Positions 7,107 to 15,423 of a stretch of 56,721 bases of DNA are shown here, in pieces. The stretch is from Azovibrio restrictus DSM 23866. Lineage in GTDB: Bacteria; Pseudomonadota; Gammaproteobacteria; Burkholderiales; Rhodocyclaceae. The stretch is taken from the NCBI RefSeq assembly GCF_000429665.1, contig NZ_AUCH01000022.1, forward strand, positions 1 through 56,721. Direction: 5' to 3'. The notes beneath the pieces were generated by a model. The model worked only from the letters and a program-made list of their open reading frames with translations, did not search any database and was not told where the DNA came from. The first letter of the stretch is position 1. Each line of letters starts with the position of its first letter. A program made the translations under genes and the position numbers.

Positions 7107-8714
7107 ATGAATCTGAAAACCCGCATTACCGTGGCCATGAGCGTGGTCTTTGCCTTTTTCCTGGTGGCGGCAGGGGTGGCTCTGTTCGGTCTACATACGG
7201 CCAAGAACACCTTCATCCAGCACCTGGACGTGGACATGGCCCTGGAGCGGGCCATTGTCGGCATGTACGCCCAGGGGCTGCAGAGCGGCCAGGCCTTGCG
7301 CAACATCACCCTGGACCCGGCCAACAAGACCGGCCATGGCAATCTGGCCAAGGCCCTGGAGGAGTTCGACGGCCATTACCAGCAGGCCATGACCCTGGTA
7401 CAGGCGGGTACCCCCCTGGCTGGAGTGATGGCCGAGGTGCACAAGCTGGCCGAAGAGCGGCGCCAGCTCATGGGGCAGGTGGTGGACATCGCCAAGAGTG
7501 GTGATCAGGCGGCGGCAGTGCAGCTGATCAACAGCAAGGAAACCCCTCTGTGGCGGCAGATCCGCACCCAGTTGATGGACCAGATGAAGCTCATGAAGGA
7601 GGAGATCGAGCACAGCAAGCAGGAGAGCCTGGCCGCCATCGAGCGTTCCGAGGCTCTGGTGGCCGCGCTGGTGCTCACCAGCCTGGTGCTGGCCGTGGTG
7701 CTGCTGGCCCGGGTGCTGGGCACCGTGGGGCAGCAGCTGGGGGCCGATCCCTCCGAGGTGAAGCAGGTGGCGGAACAGGTGGCGGCGGGGAATCTCACCC
7801 TGGCGATCCACAACCCCCGCAGCGGCAGCGTCATGGCGGCCATGGGGGCCATGCAGGGGCAGCTTGCTGCCATGGTGGGGCAGATCCGTCAGAATGCGGA
7901 TTCCCTCCTAGCGGCGGCGGATCTGCTGACCCGCCGGGCCGGGGAGGTGGCGGACCGTTCTTCCAGCCAGAGCGAGGCGGTGTCCGCCGTGGCGGCAGCC
8001 ATGGAGGAAATGACCGTAGGCATTGCCCAGGTGCGGGACCATTCCGAAGAGGCCCGCAGCCATGCTCAGGAATCCGGCGAGCTGTCGCGCAAGGGTAACG
8101 AGGTGGTGGCCCAGGTGGTGCAGGGCATGGGCCGGGTGGCCGCATCGGTGACCGAGTCGGCCCAGGTGATCTCTACCCTGGAGCGGGAATCCGAGAAGAT
8201 CGCCGCCATCGTCGGGGTGATCAAGGAAATCGCCGACCAGACCAATCTGCTGGCCCTGAACGCGGCCATCGAGGCGGCCCGGGCCGGGGAACAGGGGCGC
8301 GGTTTCGCGGTGGTGGCCGACGAGGTCAGGAAGCTGGCCGAGCGTACGGCCCAGTCCACGGTGGAAATCGCGGCCACGGTGGATGTGGTGCGCAACGGCA
8401 TCCAGCAGGGGGTGGAGCGCATGGAAAGCGGTGTCGGCCTGGTGGGTTCCGAATCCGGCGAAGTGACCCAGGCCGGGGAAACCATTGCCGCCCTGCATGG
8501 TTACGCGGAAAAGGTGCTGTATGCGGTCAACGAGATCGGCGAGGCCCTGGGGGAACAGAGCGCCGCCAGCACCGAAATCGCCCAGCGGGTGGAGCTGATC
8601 GCCCAGATCAGCGAGCAGAACGCCGCGGCGGTCCAGGAAAGCGCCGGCGCCGCCAAGGACCTGCAGCGCCTGGCCCGCAACCTGAGCGAGACGGTGAACC
8701 ACTTCCACATCTGA
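7107..8714 (+). CDS. Methyl-accepting chemotaxis protein
   Basis: 535 aa. A membrane segment at about 9-30, a periplasmic four-helix sensor domain to about 185, a second membrane segment at about 187-208, a HAMP-like region, then the long coiled-coil signalling domain. Its highly conserved tip (EIADQTNLLALNAAIEAARA, about 373-392, followed by GEQGRGFAVVADEVRKLAER) binds CheA/CheW. The ATG at 7107 has CGGAGG six bases upstream; the in-frame TTG at 7104 is less likely. The ligand is not predictable. It is a single-gene unit between the lplT terminator and ubiA. No other che gene is near except the partial cheW at the right edge. Confidence 0.9.
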   Translation: MNLKTRITVAMSVVFAFFLVAAGVALFGLHTAKNTFIQHLDVDMALERAIVGMYAQGLQSGQALRNITLDPANKTGHGNLAKALEEFDGHYQQAMTLVQAGTPLAGVMAEVHKLAEERRQLMGQVVDIAKSGDQAAAVQLINSKETPLWRQIRTQLMDQMKLMKEEIEHSKQESLAAIERSEALVAALVLTSLVLAVVLLARVLGTVGQQLGADPSEVKQVAEQVAAGNLTLAIHNPRSGSVMAAMGAMQGQLAAMVGQIRQNADSLLAAADLLTRRAGEVADRSSSQSEAVSAVAAAMEEMTVGIAQVRDHSEEARSHAQESGELSRKGNEVVAQVVQGMGRVAASVTESAQVISTLERESEKIAAIVGVIKEIADQTNLLALNAAIEAARAGEQGRGFAVVADEVRKLAERTAQSTVEIAATVDVVRNGIQQGVERMESGVGLVGSESGEVTQAGETIAALHGYAEKVLYAVNEIGEALGEQSAASTEIAQRVELIAQISEQNAAAVQESAGAAKDLQRLARNLSETVNHFHI

Positions 8715-8727
8715 GCCAGGGAGTAAA

Positions 8728-9627
8728 ATGCCGCCCATGAACTGGATGGCATTGAAGAATCGGCTCGACGAGTACGAAAAGCTGATGCGGCTGGACAAGC
8801 CCATCGGCACCCTGCTCTTGCTCTGGCCCACCCTCTGGGCCCTGTGGCTGTCGGCGGCGGGCCGGCCCGACTGGGTCTGGGTCTGGGTGTTCGCCCTGGG
8901 CACCCTGCTCATGCGCTCCGCCGGCTGCGTCATCAACGACTATGCGGACAAGGACTTCGATCCCCATGTGGAGCGCACCCGGGAGCGGCCCCTGGCGGCG
9001 CGCCGGGTCAGTCCCCGGGAGGCCCTGCTGCTGGCGGCGGGGCTGACCCTGGTGTCCTTGCTGCTGATCCTGCCCCTGGCCTCGCCCCTGCTCCTGGCCC
9101 TGGCCGTGGTGGCGGCTTTCCTTGCCGCCTCCTATCCCTTCACCAAGCGCTTCTTTGCCATTCCCCAGGCCTACCTGGGGATCGCCTTCGGCTTTGGCAT
9201 TCCCATGGCCTATGCGGCCCAGCTGGAGCGGGTGCCGCCCGAAGCCTGGGTGCTGCTGCTGGCCAACGTGTTCTGGGCTGTGGCCTATGACACCGAGTAC
9301 GCCATGGTGGACCGCCCCGACGACTTGACGATCGGCATCAAGACCTCGGCCATCACCTTCGGGCGCTTCGATGTGCTGGCGGTGATGCTCTGCTACGCCG
9401 CCGCCTTCGCCCTGATTGCCTGGGTCGGCCTGGGGGCCGGCCTGGGCTGGCCGTTCCTGGCGGGCATGCTGGTGGCTGTGGCCCTGGCCGGCTACCACTA
9501 CACCCTGATCCGGGAGCGCCAGGGACCGGGCTGCTTCAAGGCTTTCCGGCACAACAACTGGGTCGGGGCCGCCATCTTTGCCGGCATCGCCCTCGATTAC
9601 CTGCTACGGGGCGTGCGCCCCTTCTGA
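8728..9627 (+). CDS. ubiA: 4-hydroxybenzoate polyprenyltransferase UbiA
   Basis: 299 aa integral membrane prenyltransferase. It attaches the polyprenyl tail to 4-hydroxybenzoate, the first membrane step of ubiquinone synthesis. Both Asp-rich Mg-diphosphate motifs are intact: NDYADKDFD (about 70-78) and YDTEYAMVDRPDD (about 187-199). Several hydrophobic helices lie between and after them. The start has AGGGAG five bases upstream. In many proteobacteria ubiC (chorismate lyase) precedes ubiA; here a chemoreceptor does. The 3' end overlaps the convergent EAL gene by 24 bp. Confidence 0.93.
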   Translation: MPPMNWMALKNRLDEYEKLMRLDKPIGTLLLLWPTLWALWLSAAGRPDWVWVWVFALGTLLMRSAGCVINDYADKDFDPHVERTRERPLAARRVSPREALLLAAGLTLVSLLLILPLASPLLLALAVVAAFLAASYPFTKRFFAIPQAYLGIAFGFGIPMAYAAQLERVPPEAWVLLLANVFWAVAYDTEYAMVDRPDDLTIGIKTSAITFGRFDVLAVMLCYAAAFALIAWVGLGAGLGWPFLAGMLVAVALAGYHYTLIRERQGPGCFKAFRHNNWVGAAIFAGIALDYLLRGVRPF

Positions 9628-10938
9628 AGCCCGGGCCCGCTGCCAGGCGAGGAATTCCTCCAGGGGCAGGGGCGGGCTGAACAGGTGGCCCTGGGCCCGT
9701 TCGCAGCCCAGCTGCCGCAGGCATTCCAGCACTGCCGGGGTTTCCACCCCTTCTGCCACCACTTCCATGCCCAGCCGGTGGGCCAGTTCGACCACGGCCC
9801 GGGTGATTTCCTGTTCCCGGGTGGACTCCGCCAGGGGCAGGATGAAGCGTTGATCCACCTTGATTTCCTGGACCGGCAGATGCTGCAGGTAGCTCATGCC
9901 CGCGTAGCCGGTGCCGAAGTCGTCGATGGACAGGCAGATGTCCATGGCCCGCAGCCGGTGCAGGACTTCCAGCACCTCGGCAGACTCCCGCACGGCCACG
10001 GTTTCGGTGATTTCCAGGATCAGCTGGGTGGAGGGCAGGCGCCAGGTGGCCAGGGCCTGACCCAGCAGCTCCGGCAGTTCCGGGTCCAGGAGGTCATGGG
10101 CGGTGAGGTTGATGGAAATCCGGGTGTCGATGCCGGCCTCCCGGAGCTGGGCCAGGTACAGGGCCGCGTGCTGGAACAGCCAGCGGTTGAAGTCGTGGCG
10201 CAGGCCGGCCCGTTCCAGGGCGGCGATGATCTGGGGCGGTTCCACCCAGGCCAGGTCCCGGCGCTGCCAGCGCAGCAGGGCTTCCGCGTGGTGGCAGCTG
10301 CCGCTGGCGATATCCACCTGGGGCTGCAGAAACAGCTGCAGCCGGTTTTCCGCCAGGGCTTCCTGCAGCTCCCGGGCCAGGCAGGACTGGTGCGCATCCC
10401 CCTGTTCCATGTCCGGGTGGTAGAGCAGGGTGCCGTCGTGGGACTGGCCCGAGTGCAGGGCGGCGATCCGGGCCGACTGGATCAGGTGCTGGGGGTCGTG
10501 GCCCTGGTCGGGGCTGAAGGCGGCGCCGCAGGCGATTTCGGCGCCCAGTTCGATGCCGCCGCTCTCCAGGGGCGGCTGCAGCAGGGCCCGCCGCAGCTTG
10601 AGCATGGCCAGGGAAACCGGGGCCGGGCTGGGCAGGCGCGGCAGCAGGGCCAGCCATTCCCAGGTGCCCAGGCTGTAGAGCCGGTCCTGGGGGCGCAGGG
10701 CGGCGCCCAGGCGGCGGCTGATCTCCTGGCGCAAGGGGGTTTCCGCCTCCAGGGTCAGGCGCAGCAGGGCAGGGTTGGGCAGCAGTTGCAGGAGCACCAG
10801 GCCGTGGCATTCGTTCGGCGGTCCCTGGTGCAGGCGGGCCAGGTGGGCCAGGGCCTGACGCAGGCGGGGCAGGCCGGTGCCCGGGTCCGGGTTGGAATGG
10901 GGTTCACGCAAGATAGAAGTCCCGGGGATTGATGCCAT
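9604..10938 (-). CDS. EAL-domain c-di-GMP phosphodiesterase with degenerate GGDEF
   Basis: 444 aa. Residues about 20-175 look like a decayed GGDEF domain: the active-site region reads GTWEW (91-95) in place of GGDEF. The EAL domain, about 185-435, keeps its catalytic set: EALLRW (E219), SINLTA, EITET, DDFGTGY, IKVDQRF and AEGVET. It should hydrolyse c-di-GMP to pGpG in the cytoplasm. The 5' end overlaps the upstream HD-GYP gene by 35 bp, so the pair is co-transcribed and probably coupled. An internal TTG start just after the HD-GYP stop is possible. The 3' end overlaps ubiA. Confidence 0.85.
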   Translation of the reverse strand: MASIPGTSILREPHSNPDPGTGLPRLRQALAHLARLHQGPPNECHGLVLLQLLPNPALLRLTLEAETPLRQEISRRLGAALRPQDRLYSLGTWEWLALLPRLPSPAPVSLAMLKLRRALLQPPLESGGIELGAEIACGAAFSPDQGHDPQHLIQSARIAALHSGQSHDGTLLYHPDMEQGDAHQSCLARELQEALAENRLQLFLQPQVDIASGSCHHAEALLRWQRRDLAWVEPPQIIAALERAGLRHDFNRWLFQHAALYLAQLREAGIDTRISINLTAHDLLDPELPELLGQALATWRLPSTQLILEITETVAVRESAEVLEVLHRLRAMDICLSIDDFGTGYAGMSYLQHLPVQEIKVDQRFILPLAESTREQEITRAVVELAHRLGMEVVAEGVETPAVLECLRQLGCERAQGHLFSPPLPLEEFLAWQRARASEGAHAP

Positions 10939-12181
10939 AGGCGTTTTCAGGCAGGGCCTGCTGGATCCGGTAGTTGTCGCCGGTGGGGGTCAGGGGTTCC
11001 ATGAGCAGGTCTATGGTGCGGGGGTAGCGTTCCACCGACTTGTCGGCCCCGAGCAGGATCAGCACCCGGGGCTGCAGCCGCCGTACCTGGTTCTGCTGGA
11101 TCACCACGGCCACTTCGCCGCTGTTGAGTTCCACCAGGGTGCCGATGGGGTAGAGCCCCAGGCACTGGATGAACTGGTCCACGATGGCGGCCCGGAATTT
11201 CCGGCCGCGCAGGGTGACGAGCTCGGCCATGGCCCGCTGGTTGGAGACCGGGGGAAGGTAGGGGCGGTCCCGGATCATGGCGCAGTAGGTGTCCATGAGC
11301 CCGGCCATCTCCGCCGCCAGACCTATGGTTTCCCCGGCCAGCTGGCGGGGGTAGCCGCTGCCGTCGATGCGTTCGTGGTGGCGGGCGATGATTTCCAGGA
11401 ATTCCGGGTCCAGGCCCGGCTGGCTGAACATGATCTCCAGGGAACTGGCCACATGGGACTGGACCAGGTGGTATTCCTCCGGGGTCAGGGGATCGGGTTT
11501 GCGCAGCAGTTCCGGGGGCAGGTGGGTCTTGCCCACATCCTGCATCAGGCCGGCCATGCCCAGGCACTCCACCTGCTGGTTGGGCAGGCTCAGGAAGCGG
11601 GCAAACACCATCAGGTGCACCGACACATCCAGGGCGTGGTCGTAGCTGTAGTTGTCGGTGCCTTTCAGGCGGGTGAGCCAGAGGATGGCTTCCGGATTGC
11701 GGGCCACCCCTTCGGCTACCTGGCGCACCTGTTCGCCCAGATGGGCCAGGTCCAGGGGCCGTTCGCTGCGGATGCACTCGCTCAGGGCGGCCAGGCTGGC
11801 CTGGATATCCTCGATGATGGGGGCCGAGTACAGTAGCTCCTCTTCCAGCTGGCTGCGTTTTTGCTCCGGGTGCACCCGGGGCGGCCGGGCCGGGCGCTTG
11901 CCCTGGACCTGGCGGATGCGGCGCACCACCTCGACGAAATCCAGCGGCGGCTCGGCCCTGCGTAAATGGGGATGCACCTCGTGGCGGCGGGCGGCGAAAA
12001 AGTCGCCCACCGAGTGGGCCGGGTCCACCTGCACGGTCTCGCACAGGGCCGCGAGCTGGTCGAGCTGCTCCTGGGTCTCGATCAGGAAGCCCTGCAGCAG
12101 GAAGGGCGTGCCGAGCCAGGGGCGGTCAAGCTCGCTGACGTACATGCCGATCTGCAGTTCGGAGGTGGGAATGGTGTTCAT
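10904..12181 (-). CDS. HD-GYP domain protein with N-terminal DUF3391, HD motif altered
   Basis: 425 aa. The N-terminal ~60 residues (TSELQIGMYVSELDRPWL) are a DUF3391-type domain. The HD-GYP domain spans about 150-350. The GYP signature HHERIDGSGYP (268-278) is intact, but the metal-binding HD pair reads Q214-D215 (MQDVGK instead of LHDIGK). HD-GYP enzymes degrade c-di-GMP with a bi- or trinuclear iron centre that needs this His, so activity is doubtful and a binding or regulatory role is possible. It is cotranscribed with the EAL gene and divergent from ubiD across a 126-bp gap. Confidence 0.85.
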   Translation of the reverse strand: MNTIPTSELQIGMYVSELDRPWLGTPFLLQGFLIETQEQLDQLAALCETVQVDPAHSVGDFFAARRHEVHPHLRRAEPPLDFVEVVRRIRQVQGKRPARPPRVHPEQKRSQLEEELLYSAPIIEDIQASLAALSECIRSERPLDLAHLGEQVRQVAEGVARNPEAILWLTRLKGTDNYSYDHALDVSVHLMVFARFLSLPNQQVECLGMAGLMQDVGKTHLPPELLRKPDPLTPEEYHLVQSHVASSLEIMFSQPGLDPEFLEIIARHHERIDGSGYPRQLAGETIGLAAEMAGLMDTYCAMIRDRPYLPPVSNQRAMAELVTLRGRKFRAAIVDQFIQCLGLYPIGTLVELNSGEVAVVIQQNQVRRLQPRVLILLGADKSVERYPRTIDLLMEPLTPTGDNYRIQQALPENAYGINPRDFYLA

Positions 12182-12307
12182 GGAGTGCCTGTTTCCATCG
12201 GCATAGTTTAGTCCGTTTGGCTGCTGGCGTCGCCGCCCTTATGGCTTTGGTCATTGCAAAAGCAGGGCGCTTGGGGCATCGTTGCCCGCTTCTGGAAGGA
12301 GCACGTC

Positions 12308-13789
12308 ATGCAATACCGCGATCTGCGCGACTTCATCGCGCAACTGGAACAACAGGGGGAACTGAAGCGCATCGGCGTGGCCGTGAGTCCCCGCCTGGAA
12401 ATGACCGAGATCGCCGACCGGGTGCTGCGCGCCGGAGGACCGGCGCTGCTCTTCGAGCAACCCACCGGGCATGAAGTTCCCGTGCTGGCCAATCTCTTTG
12501 GCACGCCCGAGCGGGTCGCCATGGGCATGGGAGCCGGCGGTGAGCGGGGCGAGGGCTGGCAGACCGCCCTGCGGGAAGTGGGCCGTACCCTCTCCTACCT
12601 CAAGGAGCCGGAGCCGCCCCGGGGCTTGAAGGAGGCCTGGGACAAGCTGCCGCTCCTGAAGCAGGTGCTGTCCATGGCGCCGAAAAAGGTGTCTTCCGCC
12701 CCCTGCCAGGAGGTGGTGTGGGAAGGCAAGGACGTGGATCTCACCCGCCTGCCCATCCAGCACTGCTGGCCCGGGGACGTGGCGCCCCTGATCACCTGGG
12801 GCCTGACCGTCACCCGCGGACCCTACAAGAAGCGCCAGAACCTGGGCATCTACCGGCAGCAGCTGCTGGGGCCCAACAAGGTGATCATGCGCTGGCTCGC
12901 CCACCGGGGCGGCGCCCTGGATTACCGGGACCACTGCCAGGCGAATCCGGGCCAGCCCTTCCCGGTGGCGGTGGTGCTGGGCTGCGACCCGGCCACCATC
13001 CTCGGAGCGGTGACGCCGGTGCCCGACACCCTCTCCGAATACCAGTTTGCCGGCCTCCTGCGCGGCTCCCGCACCGAGCTGACCCAGTGCCTGGGTAACG
13101 AGCTCCAGGTGCCGTCCCGGGCCGAGATCGTCCTGGAGGGGGTGATCCATCCCGGCGAGACGGCCCTGGAGGGGCCCTATGGGGACCACACCGGCTATTA
13201 CAACGAACAGGCGGAATTCCCGGTGTTCACCGTGGAGCGCATGACCATGCGCCGGAATCCCATCTACCACTCCACCTATACCGGCAAGCCCCCCGATGAG
13301 CCAGCCATGCTCGGCGTCGCCCTGAACGAGGTGTTCGTGCCGCTCCTGCAGAAGCAGTACCCGGAGATCACCGACTTCTACCTGCCGCCGGAAGGCTGCT
13401 CCTACCGGATGGCCATCGTCAGCATCAAAAAGCAGTACCCGGGCCACGCCAAGCGGGTGATGTTCGGTATCTGGAGCTTCCTGCGCCAGTTCATGTACAC
13501 CAAGTTCATCATCGTGGTGGATGAGGACGTGAACATCCGTGACTGGAAGGAAGTGATCTGGGCCCTCACCACCCGCATGGACGCCACCCGGGACACTACC
13601 CTGGTGGACAACACACCCATCGATTACCTGGATTTCGCCAGCCCGGTGGCGGGCCTGGGCTCCAAGATGGGCCTGGACGCCACCAACAAGTGGCCTGGGG
13701 AAACCAGCCGGGAATGGGGCACCCCCATCGCCATGGACGCCGCCGTCAGGCAAAAGGTGGATGCCCTGTGGGGCGAACTGGGGTTGTAA
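12308..13789 (+). CDS. ubiD: 3-octaprenyl-4-hydroxybenzoate decarboxylase UbiD
   Basis: 493 aa (E. coli UbiD is 497). It decarboxylates the prenylated 4-hydroxybenzoate made by UbiA, using the prenyl-FMN cofactor supplied by UbiX. Family segments seen: NLGIYR (about 178), an R-x-LAHRGG stretch (about 199-205), EGPYGDHTGYYN (about 288-299) and a conserved C-terminal half. The ATG at 12308 has GGAAGGAG seven bases upstream; an in-frame start at 12254 has no ribosome site. It forms a functional pair with ubiA 2.7 kb away, although the two are not in one operon. Confidence 0.93.
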   Translation: MQYRDLRDFIAQLEQQGELKRIGVAVSPRLEMTEIADRVLRAGGPALLFEQPTGHEVPVLANLFGTPERVAMGMGAGGERGEGWQTALREVGRTLSYLKEPEPPRGLKEAWDKLPLLKQVLSMAPKKVSSAPCQEVVWEGKDVDLTRLPIQHCWPGDVAPLITWGLTVTRGPYKKRQNLGIYRQQLLGPNKVIMRWLAHRGGALDYRDHCQANPGQPFPVAVVLGCDPATILGAVTPVPDTLSEYQFAGLLRGSRTELTQCLGNELQVPSRAEIVLEGVIHPGETALEGPYGDHTGYYNEQAEFPVFTVERMTMRRNPIYHSTYTGKPPDEPAMLGVALNEVFVPLLQKQYPEITDFYLPPEGCSYRMAIVSIKKQYPGHAKRVMFGIWSFLRQFMYTKFIIVVDEDVNIRDWKEVIWALTTRMDATRDTTLVDNTPIDYLDFASPVAGLGSKMGLDATNKWPGETSREWGTPIAMDAAVRQKVDALWGELGL

Positions 13790-13792
13790 GGC

Positions 13793-14041
13793 TTACTTGA
13801 GATTGCTGGCGTTGAGTAGGACCGCCTGGTTGCCCACGAAGTTGGCGGTGACCAGGCTTTCGCCCTGGCTCCAGCTGCAGCTCTTGATGCCCAGGGTCTC
13901 GTCGCATTTGTCCGGGCTGCCGATGATGGCGCTCACTTCCTCGAAACTCATGCCCACCTTGAGCTTGTCGTAATTGGCCAGGGTCAGTTTGCTGCAGGCG
14001 GCGAGGAACAGCAGGCTGGCGAAGAGGGCGATCAGGCGCAT
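13793..14041 (-). CDS. Small SmpA-like lipoprotein
   Basis: 82 aa with a lipoprotein signal ending in the lipobox LAAC (C16). After it comes a short domain (YDKLKVGMSFEEVSAIIG) resembling the SmpA/OmlA or DUF3862 repeat. Related proteins sit in the envelope and often bind other proteins. The start at 14041 is supported by GGAGA seven bases upstream and by the signal peptide; the longer reading frame upstream has no such features. It converges on ubiD with a 3-bp gap. Confidence 0.75.
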   Translation of the reverse strand: MRLIALFASLLFLAACSKLTLANYDKLKVGMSFEEVSAIIGSPDKCDETLGIKSCSWSQGESLVTANFVGNQAVLLNASNLK

Positions 14042-14164
14042 GGGATGTCTCCGGGATGAAGGAGGGCCAGCATAACCGAAGCCCCGCCAGGGCGGGAATG
14101 CCGATGCAGGACGGGTAGCCGGGCCGGCTCTGGGTATAATCCGCCGGCATCCTGCCATCCCCCC

Positions 14165-14788
14165 ATGCCGACCATGCTCACAATCTATCAACTCAAGCCG
14201 GCCTTCCAGGGATTGCTGCGCCCCCTGGTGGCCCGTTTGGCCGCCCTGGGGGTCACGGCCAATGCCGTCACCCTGCTGGCCATGCTGCTTTCCCTGGCCC
14301 TGGGGGCCGGGCTGTTCCTGGCCGGACCCGCCTGGCCGGGCGCCTTCCTGCTGCTGCCCCTGTGGATGTTCCTGCGCATGGCCCTGAACGCCATCGACGG
14401 CATGCTGGCCCGGGAATTCGGCCAGAAGACGCCCCTGGGGGCCTATCTGAACGAGCTTTCCGATGTGGTGGCCGATGCCGCCCTGTACCTGCCCTTCGTC
14501 CTGGTGGCGCCATTTGGCTGGGCCAGCATCGGCAGCGTCATCTTCCTCGCCCTGCTCTCCGAGATGACCGGCGCCCTGGGGCCCATGGTGGGGGCGCCGC
14601 GCCAGTACGACGGCCCCGTGGGCAAGAGCGACCGGGCCTTCCTGTTCGGGGCCCTGGGGCTCTGGCTGGGACTGGCCGGCAGCCTGCCGGACTGGACCTT
14701 CTGGCTGATGCCGGCCGCCTGCGCCGGGATGCTCCTCAACATCCGCAACCGCCTGCGCAGCGGCCTGGCGGCCAGCGGGGGCCGCTGA
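14165..14788 (+). CDS. CDP-alcohol phosphatidyltransferase family protein (YnbA-like)
   Basis: 207 aa with about six membrane helices. The CDP-alcohol phosphotransferase signature is recognisable at 75-100: N75-x2-D78-G-x2-A-R83-x8-G92-x3-N96-x3-D100. Canonical enzymes have Asp at positions 75 and 96, so two of the four metal/catalytic aspartates are Asn here. Family members transfer a phosphatidyl group from CDP-diacylglycerol to an alcohol. The next two genes (PlsC, CdsA-like) supply phosphatidate and CDP-diacylglycerol, as in E. coli ynbAB. The acceptor alcohol is unknown. ATG 14165 or 14174 could be the start. Confidence 0.78.
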   Translation: MPTMLTIYQLKPAFQGLLRPLVARLAALGVTANAVTLLAMLLSLALGAGLFLAGPAWPGAFLLLPLWMFLRMALNAIDGMLAREFGQKTPLGAYLNELSDVVADAALYLPFVLVAPFGWASIGSVIFLALLSEMTGALGPMVGAPRQYDGPVGKSDRAFLFGALGLWLGLAGSLPDWTFWLMPAACAGMLLNIRNRLRSGLAASGGR

Positions 14789-14790
14789 AC

Positions 14791-15420
14791 ATGGCGCCCC
14801 GCCTGCTCGATGCCTGGGTCGGTGCCCTGCTATGCGGCTTTGCCAAGCTGCTCACCGGGGTCCGGGCCCTGTGGCTGGGCTGCCGTCCAGACCTGCGGCC
14901 CCGGGTGTATTTCGCCAACCATCGCAGTCACGGGGATTTCCTGCTCATCTGGGCCAGCCTGCCGCCCGCCCTGCGGGCCCGCACCCGGCCCGTGGCCGGG
15001 GCCGATTACTGGCTCCAGGGCCCCCTGCGCCGTTATCTGATCGAGGCGGTGTTCCGGGGCGTGCTGATCAACCGCAAGGTGAGCCGCCACGCCGACCCCA
15101 TCGCCTGCATGGCGGCCCCCCTGGCGGCGGGGGAGTCCCTGATCCTGTTTCCCGAGGGAACCCGCAACCTGGGAGATGGCCTGCTGCCCTTCAAGAGCGG
15201 CATGCACCACCTGGCCGAGGCCCAGCCCCAGGTGGAGTTCGTCCCGGTGTGGATAGAAAACCTGGGCCGGGCTATGCCCAAGGGCAGCCTGGTGCCCATC
15301 CCTCTGCTGTGCACCTTGAGTTTCGGGGCGCCCCTGGTGCTGCAGCCCGGGGAGGGCCGTGCCGATTTCCTGCAACGCTGCAGCGCTGCCCTGCTGAGCC
15401 TTGCGCCGCCGAGCGACTGA
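14791..15420 (+). CDS. PlsC-family 1-acylglycerol-3-phosphate acyltransferase
   Basis: 209 aa. It has the acyltransferase motifs NHRSHGD (H44-x4-D49) and FPEGTR (120-125), with a lysophosphatidic-acid-acyltransferase length and an N-terminal hydrophobic segment. It starts 2 bp after the preceding stop and ends 3 bp before the CdsA-like gene, so the three form one operon. It would make phosphatidate from lysophosphatidate for the CdsA-like enzyme. It is distinct from the PlsC at 37307 and from the Aas acyltransferase domain. Confidence 0.82.
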   Translation: MAPRLLDAWVGALLCGFAKLLTGVRALWLGCRPDLRPRVYFANHRSHGDFLLIWASLPPALRARTRPVAGADYWLQGPLRRYLIEAVFRGVLINRKVSRHADPIACMAAPLAAGESLILFPEGTRNLGDGLLPFKSGMHHLAEAQPQVEFVPVWIENLGRAMPKGSLVPIPLLCTLSFGAPLVLQPGEGRADFLQRCSAALLSLAPPSD

Positions 15421-15423
15421 GCC

